The notes: generated by a model not told the origin, from the sequence alone. Positions 15,561-24,545 are shown, counted from the first letter of the stretch. The stretch: 64,000 nucleotides of DNA from Thermaurantimonas sp046299575 (GCF_046299575.1 NZ_JBKBHX010000007.1:1-64000); one strand, 5' to 3'. Numbers and translations are program-made.

Positions 15561-17450
15561 TCAAATTGCATCGTTCCAAATCACTTCATCAGCCAAGGTG
15601 CCTTGCTCTGCTATCACATTGTATTCACTTGACTTACGCAACTGTATCATTTGTTTGATTTCCTCATCTGTTCTACCCTTCCACCTGTTGAGTTGATAAA
15701 GATTCCTGTAAAAAGTTTTATCGCTCACCGTACAAAACAGCTTCCAATCATACTTATCCACAAGGTTTTTAAGCATCAAAGCCACAATGCCCTCTACAAT
15801 TACTACGTCTGTCTCAGATGTCAATTTATATTTAGGAGGCTCAATTTTCCAGGTAGGATTGCGCTGGTAACCAGTGGGCGTAACCGATTTACCTTCTAAG
15901 AAGTTTTTTAAATCTTCTTCTAGGCGATTGATTTGATAAATCTCATGTAAATCATGAGCTGAAGAGCGCTTTTCCGATGCCAAAATCCAGTGGTCGAGTT
16001 CCACTTTAAGCACATTTATGCCATTTCGGAGGAAGTATCGCTGTACATAGGTTGCCAATGTCGACTTCCCGGTACCCGTATTTCCGGCAATAGCCAATAC
16101 ATATGGCCGCTTTGATGATGTTCGTATTCTTTGCAATAAGCTTTCGGCAACTGGTTTATGTGGCTCTTTGAGAATGTACTCCACAGCCTCTGCCACTGAA
16201 TAAAAAGTAAAGTCAGGTGCAATACGCGTGTTTTTTAAACCATTTCCCGTCATTACTCCCATAGTGGTGCACCCGGCGCTCAAGCCTGCCTCCACATCGG
16301 CTTGTCGATCGCCTATTATCCAACTGCCGTTTAGATCAATGTTATACCTTTCAGCAGCTTTTAGCAGCATACCAGGTTTTGGTTTGCGACATTCACATTC
16401 AATTTTTAATTCTACCACTTCGCCCTCAAATCCTTTGTCAGGGTGGTGCGGACAGTAGTAGAGATCATCGAGATAGGCATAGCCCTCAGCCAGCTGATAG
16501 TCAAGTTCGGCATGAATACGGTTAAGGCCAGCTTCGTCGGTGAGTCCACGAGCTACTACACTTTGGTTGGTTACTACAATGGCCAGGTAGTCGCTTTGAT
16601 TGATTTTTCGCACGGCTTCAGCAGCAAACGGAAAAACTTTCAATTGCTCGGGTTGATGGATTAAATCGATGTCTTCATTGAGCACCCCATCGCGATCTAA
16701 AAAAATGGCTTTTTGCTTTTGTTGCAGATTTCTTCGCTGGGGTTTTCCAGACTTGAGATCCGCTTCCACCTTTTGAATGCGATCTGGAGTGCCCATATCT
16801 TTGAGGTATTCCGCAGTGCGCCATGCGTAGATGGGCAATGTCTTGCACAGCTTCGGCAATTGATGTCGCCCCCAGTCACTCTTTCCGATTGGTATGTGGT
16901 GTATTACCTCCTTTTCAACCAAATAGAGGGCCGCATTTACTAAATTTCTAACCCTCAGATCAGCAGCATGTGGTTTGGGATGCACCTGAACGACTCGATC
17001 CGAAAGATCGGTTTCGATCAAATCGCTGTCGTAGGGATGATCGTTTGGATGAACGGCAATGGTCATTCGGGCATTCTTGGCTTTGTGGAAGTTATACATC
17101 CTTTTTAAATCCATGTCAAACACCACATCCCCATAAAAGATCCAAAAGATATCCGGCAATTCTGACTCCAATAATTTGAATGCGCCAGTTGTACCTAAAG
17201 GCTCTGCTTCTTTAAAATACCTAATTTCGACGTTCCAGGCATTGCCATCTTTGAAATATTCTTCGATCACATGACTTAAATGTCCCGTAATCAGGCAAAT
17301 GCGCTTTATGCCATTTTTTACACATTGAAGCACGATGTGTTCCAGTACTGGCTTACCCATTAGGGGCAGCATGGGTTTAGGGAGGTTAGAAGCCAACTGC
17401 CCCATGCGTGTACCCTTGCCTCCGCAAAGGATGTACGCATCAGTTACCAT
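15561..17450 (-). CDS. Three-domain fusion: sugar-1-phosphate nucleotidyltransferase, GmhB-like phosphatase, uridine kinase-like P-loop domain
   Basis: 629 residues. Residues 1-235 are a nucleotidyltransferase (LCGGKGTRMG near 8-17, LPKPMLPL, metal-site YGDVVFD near 106-112). Residues 247-415 are an HAD phosphatase of the histidinol/heptose-bisphosphate class: FLDRDGVLNED with nucleophile Asp252, and GmhB-type zinc ligands CPHHP (333) and CECRKP (352-354). Residues 448-629 are a P-loop kinase-like domain (GNTGTGKST at 456-464) resembling uridine kinase/phosphoribulokinase. In GDP-heptose synthesis a GmhB-like phosphatase and a nucleotidyltransferase act in succession, so activation of a heptose or similar sugar is a fair inference; the role of the kinase-like domain is open. 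The start overlaps folC by 11 nt. A GmhA-like isomerase is at 45603. Confidence 0.85.
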   Translation of the reverse strand: MVTDAYILCGGKGTRMGQLASNLPKPMLPLMGKPVLEHIVLQCVKNGIKRICLITGHLSHVIEEYFKDGNAWNVEIRYFKEAEPLGTTGAFKLLESELPDIFWIFYGDVVFDMDLKRMYNFHKAKNARMTIAVHPNDHPYDSDLIETDLSDRVVQVHPKPHAADLRVRNLVNAALYLVEKEVIHHIPIGKSDWGRHQLPKLCKTLPIYAWRTAEYLKDMGTPDRIQKVEADLKSGKPQRRNLQQKQKAIFLDRDGVLNEDIDLIHQPEQLKVFPFAAEAVRKINQSDYLAIVVTNQSVVARGLTDEAGLNRIHAELDYQLAEGYAYLDDLYYCPHHPDKGFEGEVVELKIECECRKPKPGMLLKAAERYNIDLNGSWIIGDRQADVEAGLSAGCTTMGVMTGNGLKNTRIAPDFTFYSVAEAVEYILKEPHKPVAESLLQRIRTSSKRPYVLAIAGNTGTGKSTLATYVQRYFLRNGINVLKVELDHWILASEKRSSAHDLHEIYQINRLEEDLKNFLEGKSVTPTGYQRNPTWKIEPPKYKLTSETDVVIVEGIVALMLKNLVDKYDWKLFCTVSDKTFYRNLYQLNRWKGRTDEEIKQMIQLRKSSEYNVIAEQGTLADEVIWNDAI

Positions 17451-18684
17451 AGTCGAGATGTTTAAGTAGGTCGCCTACTACAAAGGTGCTTCCACCTACG
17501 TATATGGTATCTTCGGGTTGAGCTAATTCTAAAGCTCTTTGATAGGCAGCCGGTACACCGGGTTTTTTTTCGAAGGATAATTCAAAATCAGTGGCTAATT
17601 TCTCTAACTGTTCCAATGGCATGGCGCGCGGTACATCAGGCGTGGTAAGTACGTAATGCGCATTTTTTGGCATGAGTGTAAAAATCTTAATAGCATCCTT
17701 ATCATTCACCATCCCCCACACGATGTAGAGTTTGCCTTTGCGAACCTGTTCGAGTTGTTTCAGTACAGTCTGAATACCGTCAAAATTATGGGCTGTGTCA
17801 GCGATTACGAGCGGATTTTGAGAAAGTACTTCCCATCGACCTCGCAAACCGGTCAATTGTACTACATGAGCAAAGGCATAGCGAATCTGCTCTTCCGTTG
17901 GCTTAAGCATTTCAGGCAGCAACTGCAAGGCAGCATATGCAGTTTTCGTGTTTTTCAGCTGATAAGAGCCTTTGAGCTCGCATTCAAATGAATGATTTTT
18001 ATATATTTCAGATGCAAAGAATAGTGGGGCATGCTTTGCCTGAGCCACATTTTTGAAAACATCTGCTACCTCTTCCTGCAATTCACCTATTACCACAGGA
18101 ACTTCCGGTTTAATGATACCAGCCTTTTCAAAGGCGATTTTTGGCAAAGTATCTCCCAGAAACTGCATATGATCCCATCCAATGTTTGTAATAACGCTTA
18201 CTACTGGTGTTATCACATTGGTTGAATCTAAACGCCCGCCCATTCCCACCTCGATTACAGCTACATCTACGGCTTCTTGAGCGAAGTAGTCAAATGCCAT
18301 TGCCATTGTGAGTTCAAAAAAACTCGGATCGATGGTTTGTGCTTCATCAATGAATCGATTTACAAAGTCAACAACAAATTCAGAGCGTATTTTTTGTCCA
18401 TTGATTTTAATGCGCTCCCTGAAGTCATAAAGATGTGGACTTGTATAAAGTCCGGTTTTCAAACCTTTGGTCTGTAGCGCAGCTGCAAGCAAATGCGATA
18501 CGCTACCCTTGCCATTGGTGCCTCCTACATGCAGGGTTGGGAATCGCTTGTGTGGATGATCAAGCCAGTGCATCAATGCCAGCGTGCGTTCAAGACCGGG
18601 CTTGTAGGCAGCAGCACCCTGCCGCTGAAAAAAAGGAAGCCGGCTCATAAGCCAGCTCAATGCATCCTGATAATTCGCAATCAA
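17440..18684 (-). CDS. folC: Bifunctional folylpolyglutamate/dihydrofolate synthase
   Basis: Adds glutamate to folates and, in many bacteria, to dihydropteroate. 414 residues. The ATP-binding loop HVGGTNGKGSV (near 52-62) is the Mur ligase family signature as found in FolC. TSPHLYDFRERI follows near 80-91, then EVGMGGRLDSTNVI near 141-154, the metal-binding segment. ADTAHNFDG near 300 is the third family motif. It sits in one minus-strand run between the OmpA lipoprotein (2-nt gap) and the three-domain fusion enzyme (11-nt overlap). Confidence 0.95.
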   Translation of the reverse strand: MIANYQDALSWLMSRLPFFQRQGAAAYKPGLERTLALMHWLDHPHKRFPTLHVGGTNGKGSVSHLLAAALQTKGLKTGLYTSPHLYDFRERIKINGQKIRSEFVVDFVNRFIDEAQTIDPSFFELTMAMAFDYFAQEAVDVAVIEVGMGGRLDSTNVITPVVSVITNIGWDHMQFLGDTLPKIAFEKAGIIKPEVPVVIGELQEEVADVFKNVAQAKHAPLFFASEIYKNHSFECELKGSYQLKNTKTAYAALQLLPEMLKPTEEQIRYAFAHVVQLTGLRGRWEVLSQNPLVIADTAHNFDGIQTVLKQLEQVRKGKLYIVWGMVNDKDAIKIFTLMPKNAHYVLTTPDVPRAMPLEQLEKLATDFELSFEKKPGVPAAYQRALELAQPEDTIYVGGSTFVVGDLLKHLDYGN

Positions 18685-18686
18685 GG

Positions 18687-19661
18687 TTATTTTATGTTAA
18701 TTAAATCAACCAACTTCGAATAATCAGGTGTAATAATGATTTCGGTGCGTCGGTTTTGAGCTTTTCCTTCAGGAGTATCGTTTGATGCCACCGGCTGAAA
18801 CTCCCCGCGGCCACCAGCTGAGATTCTGGACGGATTGATCTTACCTTGTGAGAGCAATGCTTTGATTACGGCTGTTGAGCGCATTACCGAAAGGTCCCAA
18901 TTGTCTCTCACGGCTGATTGACCTCTGTATGGGTCACTATCGGTGTGTCCTTCCACCAGAACGCTCAGGTCGGGATTGTCCTCTAATACTTTAGCAAGAT
19001 TGCGTAAGGCTGGCATGGCACGTTCGTTCAGCGTCCAGCTGCCCGGCTCGAAGAGCAGAGCGTTTTCTAAAGTCACGTACACTTTGCCATCGCGCATTTG
19101 TACGCGTAAACCCTTGCCCTGAAAGGGCATTAATGCTCTCGAAACCCGATCAGAAAAGAATTTGAGTACACTATCTTTTCTTGCCAAAGTTGTTTCAAGT
19201 TCACCAACGCGTTTCTCTCTCTCACGCAGCTTCATTGAGAGATGCTCAAGTTTTATCCGTTCGGTTCGCAGACTGTCTTCGCGTTGCTGTAGCTCTTCTT
19301 GCATTTTCTCAAGGCGCTGCATCAGCTTGCGGTTTTCAGCTGTGCTTTGATTCATTAGCAGTTTGTTATTTTCCAGAAGAAACTCATAAGAGCGATTGAG
19401 CTCATCTATTTGTCTAGCCTTGCTCATAATGTTGTGGTAGTAGTCAAGCGAATCGCTCTTCAGTTTTTCCACGTATGCGCTTAGAGCCGCTACATCGTTG
19501 AGCAATGCTCTGTTTTCAGCCTTGAGCTGATTGTTTTCTTGAAGGGATACCATATGTAGGCTATCGAGGCGTTTATAATTGTTCATCAGGTTTTTATGAA
19601 CCTTGGATGAAACGCACGAGCACAATAAAAGTATGGAAATCAGATACAATCCGTATTTCAT
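18687..19661 (-). CDS. OmpA-family lipoprotein with coiled coil
   Basis: 324 residues. The signal peptide (MKYGLYLISILLLCSC) ends at Cys14 or Cys16, so the protein is probably lipid-anchored. Residues 25-165 form a long coiled coil rich in Leu, Glu, Lys and Arg. Residues 190-315 are an OmpA/MotB-like peptidoglycan-binding domain with LVEGHTDSDPYRG, NWDLSVMRSTAVIKAL, ISAGGRGE and QNRRTEIIITP. It should tether the outer membrane, or a coiled-coil stalk, to the cell wall. First gene of the OmpA, folC, fusion enzyme run. Upstream lie a consensus-like -7 box and a compound inverted repeat. Confidence 0.9.
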   Translation of the reverse strand: MKYGLYLISILLLCSCVSSKVHKNLMNNYKRLDSLHMVSLQENNQLKAENRALLNDVAALSAYVEKLKSDSLDYYHNIMSKARQIDELNRSYEFLLENNKLLMNQSTAENRKLMQRLEKMQEELQQREDSLRTERIKLEHLSMKLREREKRVGELETTLARKDSVLKFFSDRVSRALMPFQGKGLRVQMRDGKVYVTLENALLFEPGSWTLNERAMPALRNLAKVLEDNPDLSVLVEGHTDSDPYRGQSAVRDNWDLSVMRSTAVIKALLSQGKINPSRISAGGRGEFQPVASNDTPEGKAQNRRTEIIITPDYSKLVDLINIK

Positions 19662-19683
19662 GTGTTGTTAGGTAATAAACGTT

Positions 19684-19727
19684 CAAAAGTACTGATGCTT
19701 CGCTACTCTTTAGAGTAAATCATCAGT
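19684..19727 (-). promoter_or_regulatory. -7 box with adjoining compound inverted repeat upstream of the OmpA lipoprotein
   Basis: On the minus strand TACTTTTG (19691-19684) fits the TAnnTTTG -7 element. Directly upstream is a nested inverted repeat: outer arms ACTGATG (19691-19697) and CATCAGT (19721-19727), inner palindrome TACTCTTTAGAGTA (19704-19717). No TTTG -33 box is visible where the repeat lies, so it may be an operator, or a terminator of crtY, which ends at 19760. Confidence 0.4.
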
Positions 19728-19759
19728 TTAATTATTGTTATTTACATGTTGAAAACTCA

Positions 19760-20893
19760 TTAAATTTTTCGGATTTGTGAAATCATAGCCCTTAAAAATA
19801 CAGGAATGTTTACCGAACTCATGATCTTTATGTCTTGCAAAAGACTAGATTTTTCATTTAAAAAATTAAAAACTTCCTGAATTTTTAGTTTGAAAAATAA
19901 ATCTTCAAATATTTTATAAGCTGGCATTTGCTTTTCTTGAATGACTCGCAATAAAACGCTGTCGTACAACCTGTATTTATATCTTGGTTGATAGAGTTTT
20001 TGAATCTTTCCTTTCTTTAGTTGTTGAATATAAAAATGAGCTTGTTTTTGAATGAAATAAAATGTATATCCTGTCGAAGCTTTTGTGGCTCCTCCTACAG
20101 TTCCAATGTTTATTACAGATGATGTAATGTCTGAAGTATATGCAATATCGCTCATCGGAATTACGCCAAATTCTTTGTGATTAATAGTGTATTTTATATT
20201 TCCGAAGACTTTTTTGATATACTCTTCCAAAAAATATTCATATTCTTCGTCTTTCAATATTTTATCTGAAAATATAGTATATTCAACCATAGCTTCTTTT
20301 TCGCTGTATGGCAAAACGTAACAAAACCTGCAATCCTTGTATTGCTCGATTGAAAAATCCATTAATGTTGCCACATTTGCATCGAAAATGGACTCCTCTG
20401 TTTCGATCTGCCATCCTTTAAAGTGCTGAAGAAGTGTAATATTACCTTCTTTATATCGAATAGCATTACCAATGCTGCTAAAAACATATCCACTTCTGTA
20501 AAGAGATTTTTCAGTCACTACCGTGCCATGACCTCTTATTTCTTCAATCGATTCATAGAGTATTTTAAAATTCTTTTTTGATTTTAATATGTTTAAAACA
20601 TATGCGTAAAAATCGTTGCTTTTTATCAGATGATAGCTAAATGGATATATATCAAATATATTGTTTTTTTTTGGAGTTTTAATTTGAATTTTTTTCCAAG
20701 TTTTGCAAACCACATCCGGAAAAATACGTTCATTTTCTGTCCAAAAGCACCAAGTTCTATCGTAAGATGTCTTTGGCTCTCTGTCGATTAGTAGGATTTT
20801 TTTATCGTCGAAAAATGGATCAATAGCCATGTAATAAGCCATGCTGAGGCCTGATGCACCAGCTCCAGCTATTATATAATCAAATGTTTCCAA
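19760..20893 (-). CDS. crtY: Lycopene beta-cyclase, CrtY type
   Basis: Closes the ends of lycopene to make beta-carotene, using reduced FAD. 377 residues, the usual size. The dinucleotide-binding motif is at the N-terminus (DYIIAGAGASGLSMAYYM, residues 5-22), followed by a conserved LIDREPK segment and the family hallmark DRTWCFW near residues 45-51. IGTVGGATKASTGYTF near 266-281 is the conserved C-terminal glycine-rich motif. No other carotenoid gene (crtB, crtI, crtZ) is in the window, so the gene is detached from a cluster here. It is AT-rich compared with folC. Confidence 0.92.
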   Translation of the reverse strand: METFDYIIAGAGASGLSMAYYMAIDPFFDDKKILLIDREPKTSYDRTWCFWTENERIFPDVVCKTWKKIQIKTPKKNNIFDIYPFSYHLIKSNDFYAYVLNILKSKKNFKILYESIEEIRGHGTVVTEKSLYRSGYVFSSIGNAIRYKEGNITLLQHFKGWQIETEESIFDANVATLMDFSIEQYKDCRFCYVLPYSEKEAMVEYTIFSDKILKDEEYEYFLEEYIKKVFGNIKYTINHKEFGVIPMSDIAYTSDITSSVINIGTVGGATKASTGYTFYFIQKQAHFYIQQLKKGKIQKLYQPRYKYRLYDSVLLRVIQEKQMPAYKIFEDLFFKLKIQEVFNFLNEKSSLLQDIKIMSSVNIPVFLRAMISQIRKI

Positions 20894-20948
20894 TGTAGTC
20901 TTTTTAAAATGAAATTTTTGTTATTTTTTAATTTTTTACCGTTTTCAA

Positions 20949-21662
20949 TTAACTCACTGCTTTTAGAAGTATTCGTTTAGCTACCGGAAGCCAGGTGGCT
21001 GACAAGGGCAGGGAGTGTTTAATGCTGATCATGTAACTGGCTGGATTTGGCAACTCTTTAAAATTCTTTATTAGACGCATTTTGATGTTTTCTGGTGTAT
21101 TTGTAATGGAGAGTTTATCTCTGCCCAAATATCTTGTCTCCAAGGCTCTGAATTGGTCGGAATCTGTCTGAATGAGTTTGATTCGGTAGTAAAATATCAA
21201 AATATCATCTGTGCTATTATCGCGAAGGAGGAAATATCCTTCCTTTCTATACAAAGGAACAATGCCGATCGGCTCAAGATCGATGATCGATGCTGCGTAT
21301 TCAAAGAGTTCTTTTCCTGATTCAATGCTTTGTCTAAATCGCGGTAGAGCAAACTCGATAATTTCGTCAATGGTTTTAAGAATATCGTCGTCTTTGTACA
21401 AATCTTCGTAAATTACTTCCATTCGTTGAAAATTAATATCGGTTACCGATTGCGGGAATTTACTGCGTACTGATTCTTTTTGCTCTTTGATTTCCAGTAG
21501 ATTTCTATAATGATTGATGAGATCAGCAAGTTGTGGATAAATTTTTTTCTGCGCAAAAAGTGTGTGAATTTTCTGTAGGTAACCCAACAACTGGTAACTT
21601 TTGTATTCAAAGTCAATCAAACCGTCTATGTACCAATTTTCGTTGAGCTTTACGTATTTCAT
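20949..21662 (-). CDS. Conserved hypothetical protein
   Basis: 237 residues, no signal peptide and no membrane helix, so probably cytosolic. The first half is helical and charged (HTLFAQKKIYPQLADLINHY). The second half has alternating strands (IGIVPLYRKEGYFLLRD, DDILIFYYRIKLI). I do not recognise the family. The N-terminus KYVKLNENWYIDGLIDFEYKSYQLL reads like a leading domain for an ordered complex rather than an enzyme motif. It lies 55 nt upstream of crtY on the same strand, which might mean co-transcription; a functional link to carotenoids is not shown. Confidence 0.65.
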   Translation of the reverse strand: MKYVKLNENWYIDGLIDFEYKSYQLLGYLQKIHTLFAQKKIYPQLADLINHYRNLLEIKEQKESVRSKFPQSVTDINFQRMEVIYEDLYKDDDILKTIDEIIEFALPRFRQSIESGKELFEYAASIIDLEPIGIVPLYRKEGYFLLRDNSTDDILIFYYRIKLIQTDSDQFRALETRYLGRDKLSITNTPENIKMRLIKNFKELPNPASYMISIKHSLPLSATWLPVAKRILLKAVS

Positions 21663-21775
21663 GGTTTTTGGCTTTTGTTATTTCAAAATTAAAAAACGTT
21701 TTTTTTCTTAAAAATTATTTTATGCACTCAATCACTGAGCTTAATACTTGATTTCACTAAAAACAACTTTTGGGA

Positions 21776-21783
21776 TACTTTTG
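21776..21783 (+). promoter_or_regulatory. Candidate -7 promoter box
   Basis: TACTTTTG, a full match to TAnnTTTG, lies 24 nt before the ATG at 21808. A -33 partner is poor (CTTG, 25 nt upstream). Confidence 0.35.
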
Positions 21784-21807
21784 CTTACAATTAGAAAAAG
21801 TAAGTAA

Positions 21808-22266
21808 ATGATGAAACAAGTTGTTTTATTATTGTTTTTTGTACTGGGAATTTCCTTGCAAGCACAAGATAAGCATGCACTTGGTATTCGAGGTGGATTT
21901 AATAATGGACTCACTTACAGAAATTATGCGTCAAGCTCTAAAGCTTACGAATTTATTCTTTCTCCCCGCTGGGGTGGATGGAGCATTACCGGCCTTATCG
22001 AATATTACAACCCTCTAGGTAGTGAGCCTGGCTTGACATGGTTTTATGGCTTCGGTGCACATGTAGGAACTTATCGCACCGGAAAACCAAATGTGCCTGC
22101 AGCTAATGATAATCTTCTATTCGGAGTTGATGGAATTATCGGTATCGATTACAAGTTTCAAAAGGTGCCTCTTAACATCTCGCTCGATGCTAAACCGGAA
22201 TTTAACTTCGTTCCAACCTTTCTTGACCTCATAAATTTTAACCTTAGTTTCCGATTCACTTTTTAA
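21808..22266 (+). CDS. Small outer-membrane beta-barrel-like protein
   Basis: 152 residues. The signal peptide (KQVVLLLFFVLGISLQAQ) ends near residue 20. The mature part alternates short amphipathic strands (HALGIRGGFNNGLTYR, GWSITGLIEYYNPL, WFYGFGAHVGTYR, GVDGIIGIDYKF) and ends in Phe (LSFRFTF), as expected for an outer-membrane beta-barrel. It could be an eight-stranded porin-like protein. The substrate or role is unknown. A terminator follows 20 nt after the stop. Confidence 0.75.
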   Translation: MMKQVVLLLFFVLGISLQAQDKHALGIRGGFNNGLTYRNYASSSKAYEFILSPRWGGWSITGLIEYYNPLGSEPGLTWFYGFGAHVGTYRTGKPNVPAANDNLLFGVDGIIGIDYKFQKVPLNISLDAKPEFNFVPTFLDLINFNLSFRFTF

Positions 22267-22285
22267 CCAGGAATTTTATTCATTT

Positions 22286-22325
22286 AAAGCACGATTTATT
22301 TGAACAAAATCGTGCTTTTTTATTT
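22286..22325 (+). terminator. Rho-independent terminator of the small barrel gene
   Basis: AAAGCACGATTT (22286-22297) pairs perfectly with AAATCGTGCTTT (22307-22318) over a 9-nt loop, followed by a T run. The right end abuts the promoter boxes of the next gene. Confidence 0.88.
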
Positions 22326-22332
22326 ACATTTG
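22299..22332 (+). promoter_or_regulatory. Candidate promoter inside the terminator for the PKD protein gene
   Basis: TTTG (22299-22302) lies in the terminator loop and TACATTTG (22325-22332), a full -7 match, follows after 22 nt. The ATG at 22338 is only 5 nt downstream, so a transcript from here would have almost no leader. Confidence 0.35.
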
Positions 22333-22337
22333 TTAGA

Positions 22338-24545
22338 ATGAAAAGAGTGGTTTTGCTGATTTGGGTTTATTTTATTATTGCTCCATTTACAGCATTACCA
22401 TTTCATATTGTTGGAGGCGAACTTTCATATGTATGTCAGGGCACTGCACCTAACGGCAATAAATTGTATCAAATTCGCCTTACCATATACCGCGATTGTA
22501 ACTCGCTGAATGGTGCTCCATTCGATAATCCTGCAATTATTGGCATTTTTAACAACAACACCTTAGTTCAACGCTTAGCCCTTCCTCTTCAGAGTACTTT
22601 TTTACTGCCTTATTCAGCGCCTAGCCCTTGCGCGCCACCACCGCCAAATACCTGCATCGAACACACTACTTACGTCACCACCGTCAGTTTACCCCCAGTG
22701 ACTGGGGGCTATACAATTGTGTATCAACGTTGTTGCCGAAATTCCACAATTATTAATCTTGTAAATCCTGATTTCAATGGAGCTACCTATTTAGCTACCA
22801 TTCCTCCTATGGATACGGCATGCAATAGTTCTCCTGCTTTTCCTAACCATCCTCCTCTCATACTCTGCCGTAACATGGGATTCAATTACCCACATCACGC
22901 CATCGATCCTGATGGTGATTCGCTTTTTTATACCCTTTGTAATGCTTTTCATGGGGGCGGGCGCGACAATATACCCGGAGGACCAACTTCACCCCAGCCC
23001 GATCCACCTCTGCCACCACCATATCCCATTGTTACCTATGCTCCTGGATACAGCGGTGCTAATCCCATGATGGGCAATCCGCCTATGACTATCAATCCTT
23101 TTACAGGACTACTTTCTGTCAATCCGTCAGTTAACGGCATTCACGTCGTAACCGTGTGTGTACAAGAGTGGCGGAACGGAGTTTTGCTTGGTACCCATCG
23201 TCGCGATTATCAGTTTACAGTATATGGTTGCGATTTGTCAAAATTTGCCACCATCCGCCCACAAAACCTTATTCCTCAGACCTATTGCGCCGGCCTTACG
23301 ATTCCCTTTGTCAGTTACAGCAACAATGCAAAGAGTTATTTCTGGAAATTTAACGACCCAGGCAAAGCACCTGCTGATACGGCAAATGTTCAAAATCCTA
23401 TTTACACCTTTTCTGACACTGGGGTTTATAATGTAATGTTGGTAATCGATGCTGGTAATGGTTGTAAAGACACGACATACGAAACATATGAAGTGCGATA
23501 TCCTGTACAGGTTTATTTTGAATCTGAAGGAAGCCTGTGCCTCCCGAATACGTCCTTACAATTTAAATTAAAGGGCACACCGTTATCTTCTCAGGCTAAG
23601 ATCAAATGGTATTTCGGAAGCGCAGCCTCACTTTCTTTCTATCAAGGCAATTCACCTCCCACCATTGTATTTAATAATCCAGGTCCACATTTAGTAAAAG
23701 TAGAAGTTGAGGATTTCAGCTGTAAAAGCGAATATTCAAATTTTGTTCAATTTTACGCTCCACCTTCCTTCAATGCGTCAGGTTCCGCACAGTCGGTTTG
23801 CCTTGGTGAGGGCGTTCAATTTTTTAATCAATCAGTGGCTGAAACTCCATTGATTTGTTTATGGAATTTTGGTGATGGAATTACATCAATTCAGTGCAAT
23901 CCCATTCACTTTTATCAAAAACCTGGTATTTATATTCCCAAACTTAAAGTGTACACAGCAATAGGATGTGTTGACTCTTCCGAAATTACACTTCCACCCA
24001 TAGAGGTATATCCTTCACCCCAGGCAGTGTTAGAAGCAAAACCAATGAAAGCCTCCATATTTTTCCCGGAAATTACTTTTAAAAACAATTCTGAAAATAC
24101 TTCAAACACACAATCAATTTTGTATATAAGTGATGGTACAATTATTCAAAATTTTACTCAACTCTATAAGCATAGTTTTGCTGATACTGGTAGATATACA
24201 GCCGTTTTAGAATCGGTAAATGAATTTGGCTGCAAAGCTTATGATTCGGTTACGGTTTGGATATATCCTGAAATTACGCTTTTTATTCCAAATGCTTTTA
24301 CCCCAAATGGCGATGGAATAAATGATCGATTTGAAGTTTCAGTTACAGGAATGGTATCGTACGAAATATCTATTTTTAATCGATGGGGTGAAATTATTTT
24401 TCAATCAAATGATCCAAAAAATTCATGGGACGGTAAACATCATCAACGCGTTGTTCCAGCTGGTGTTTATCAATATGTAATTCGCGCAGTGGATTATCTC
24501 GGAGTTTTACACGTGAGAAGAGGAAATATTTATCTGATATTATAA
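22338..24545 (+). CDS. Secreted PKD-domain protein with type B T9SS sorting domain
   Basis: 735 residues. A signal peptide (VVLLIWVYFIIAPFTALPFH) precedes a Cys-rich N-terminal domain with IVGGELSYVC and several CC pairs, typical of large Bacteroidota surface proteins. PKD-like modules follow between about 330 and 640 (YFWKFNDPGKAP, YTFSDTGVYNVMLVI, CLWNFGDGITS). The last 85 residues are the gliding motility-associated type B sorting domain (FIPNAFTPNGDGINDRF, then SIFNRWGEIIF, WDGKH, VPAGVYQYVIRAVD). It should be secreted by the type IX system and attached to the surface. Its 3' end overlaps the convergent gene by 6 nt. Confidence 0.93.
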   Translation: MKRVVLLIWVYFIIAPFTALPFHIVGGELSYVCQGTAPNGNKLYQIRLTIYRDCNSLNGAPFDNPAIIGIFNNNTLVQRLALPLQSTFLLPYSAPSPCAPPPPNTCIEHTTYVTTVSLPPVTGGYTIVYQRCCRNSTIINLVNPDFNGATYLATIPPMDTACNSSPAFPNHPPLILCRNMGFNYPHHAIDPDGDSLFYTLCNAFHGGGRDNIPGGPTSPQPDPPLPPPYPIVTYAPGYSGANPMMGNPPMTINPFTGLLSVNPSVNGIHVVTVCVQEWRNGVLLGTHRRDYQFTVYGCDLSKFATIRPQNLIPQTYCAGLTIPFVSYSNNAKSYFWKFNDPGKAPADTANVQNPIYTFSDTGVYNVMLVIDAGNGCKDTTYETYEVRYPVQVYFESEGSLCLPNTSLQFKLKGTPLSSQAKIKWYFGSAASLSFYQGNSPPTIVFNNPGPHLVKVEVEDFSCKSEYSNFVQFYAPPSFNASGSAQSVCLGEGVQFFNQSVAETPLICLWNFGDGITSIQCNPIHFYQKPGIYIPKLKVYTAIGCVDSSEITLPPIEVYPSPQAVLEAKPMKASIFFPEITFKNNSENTSNTQSILYISDGTIIQNFTQLYKHSFADTGRYTAVLESVNEFGCKAYDSVTVWIYPEITLFIPNAFTPNGDGINDRFEVSVTGMVSYEISIFNRWGEIIFQSNDPKNSWDGKHHQRVVPAGVYQYVIRAVDYLGVLHVRRGNIYLIL

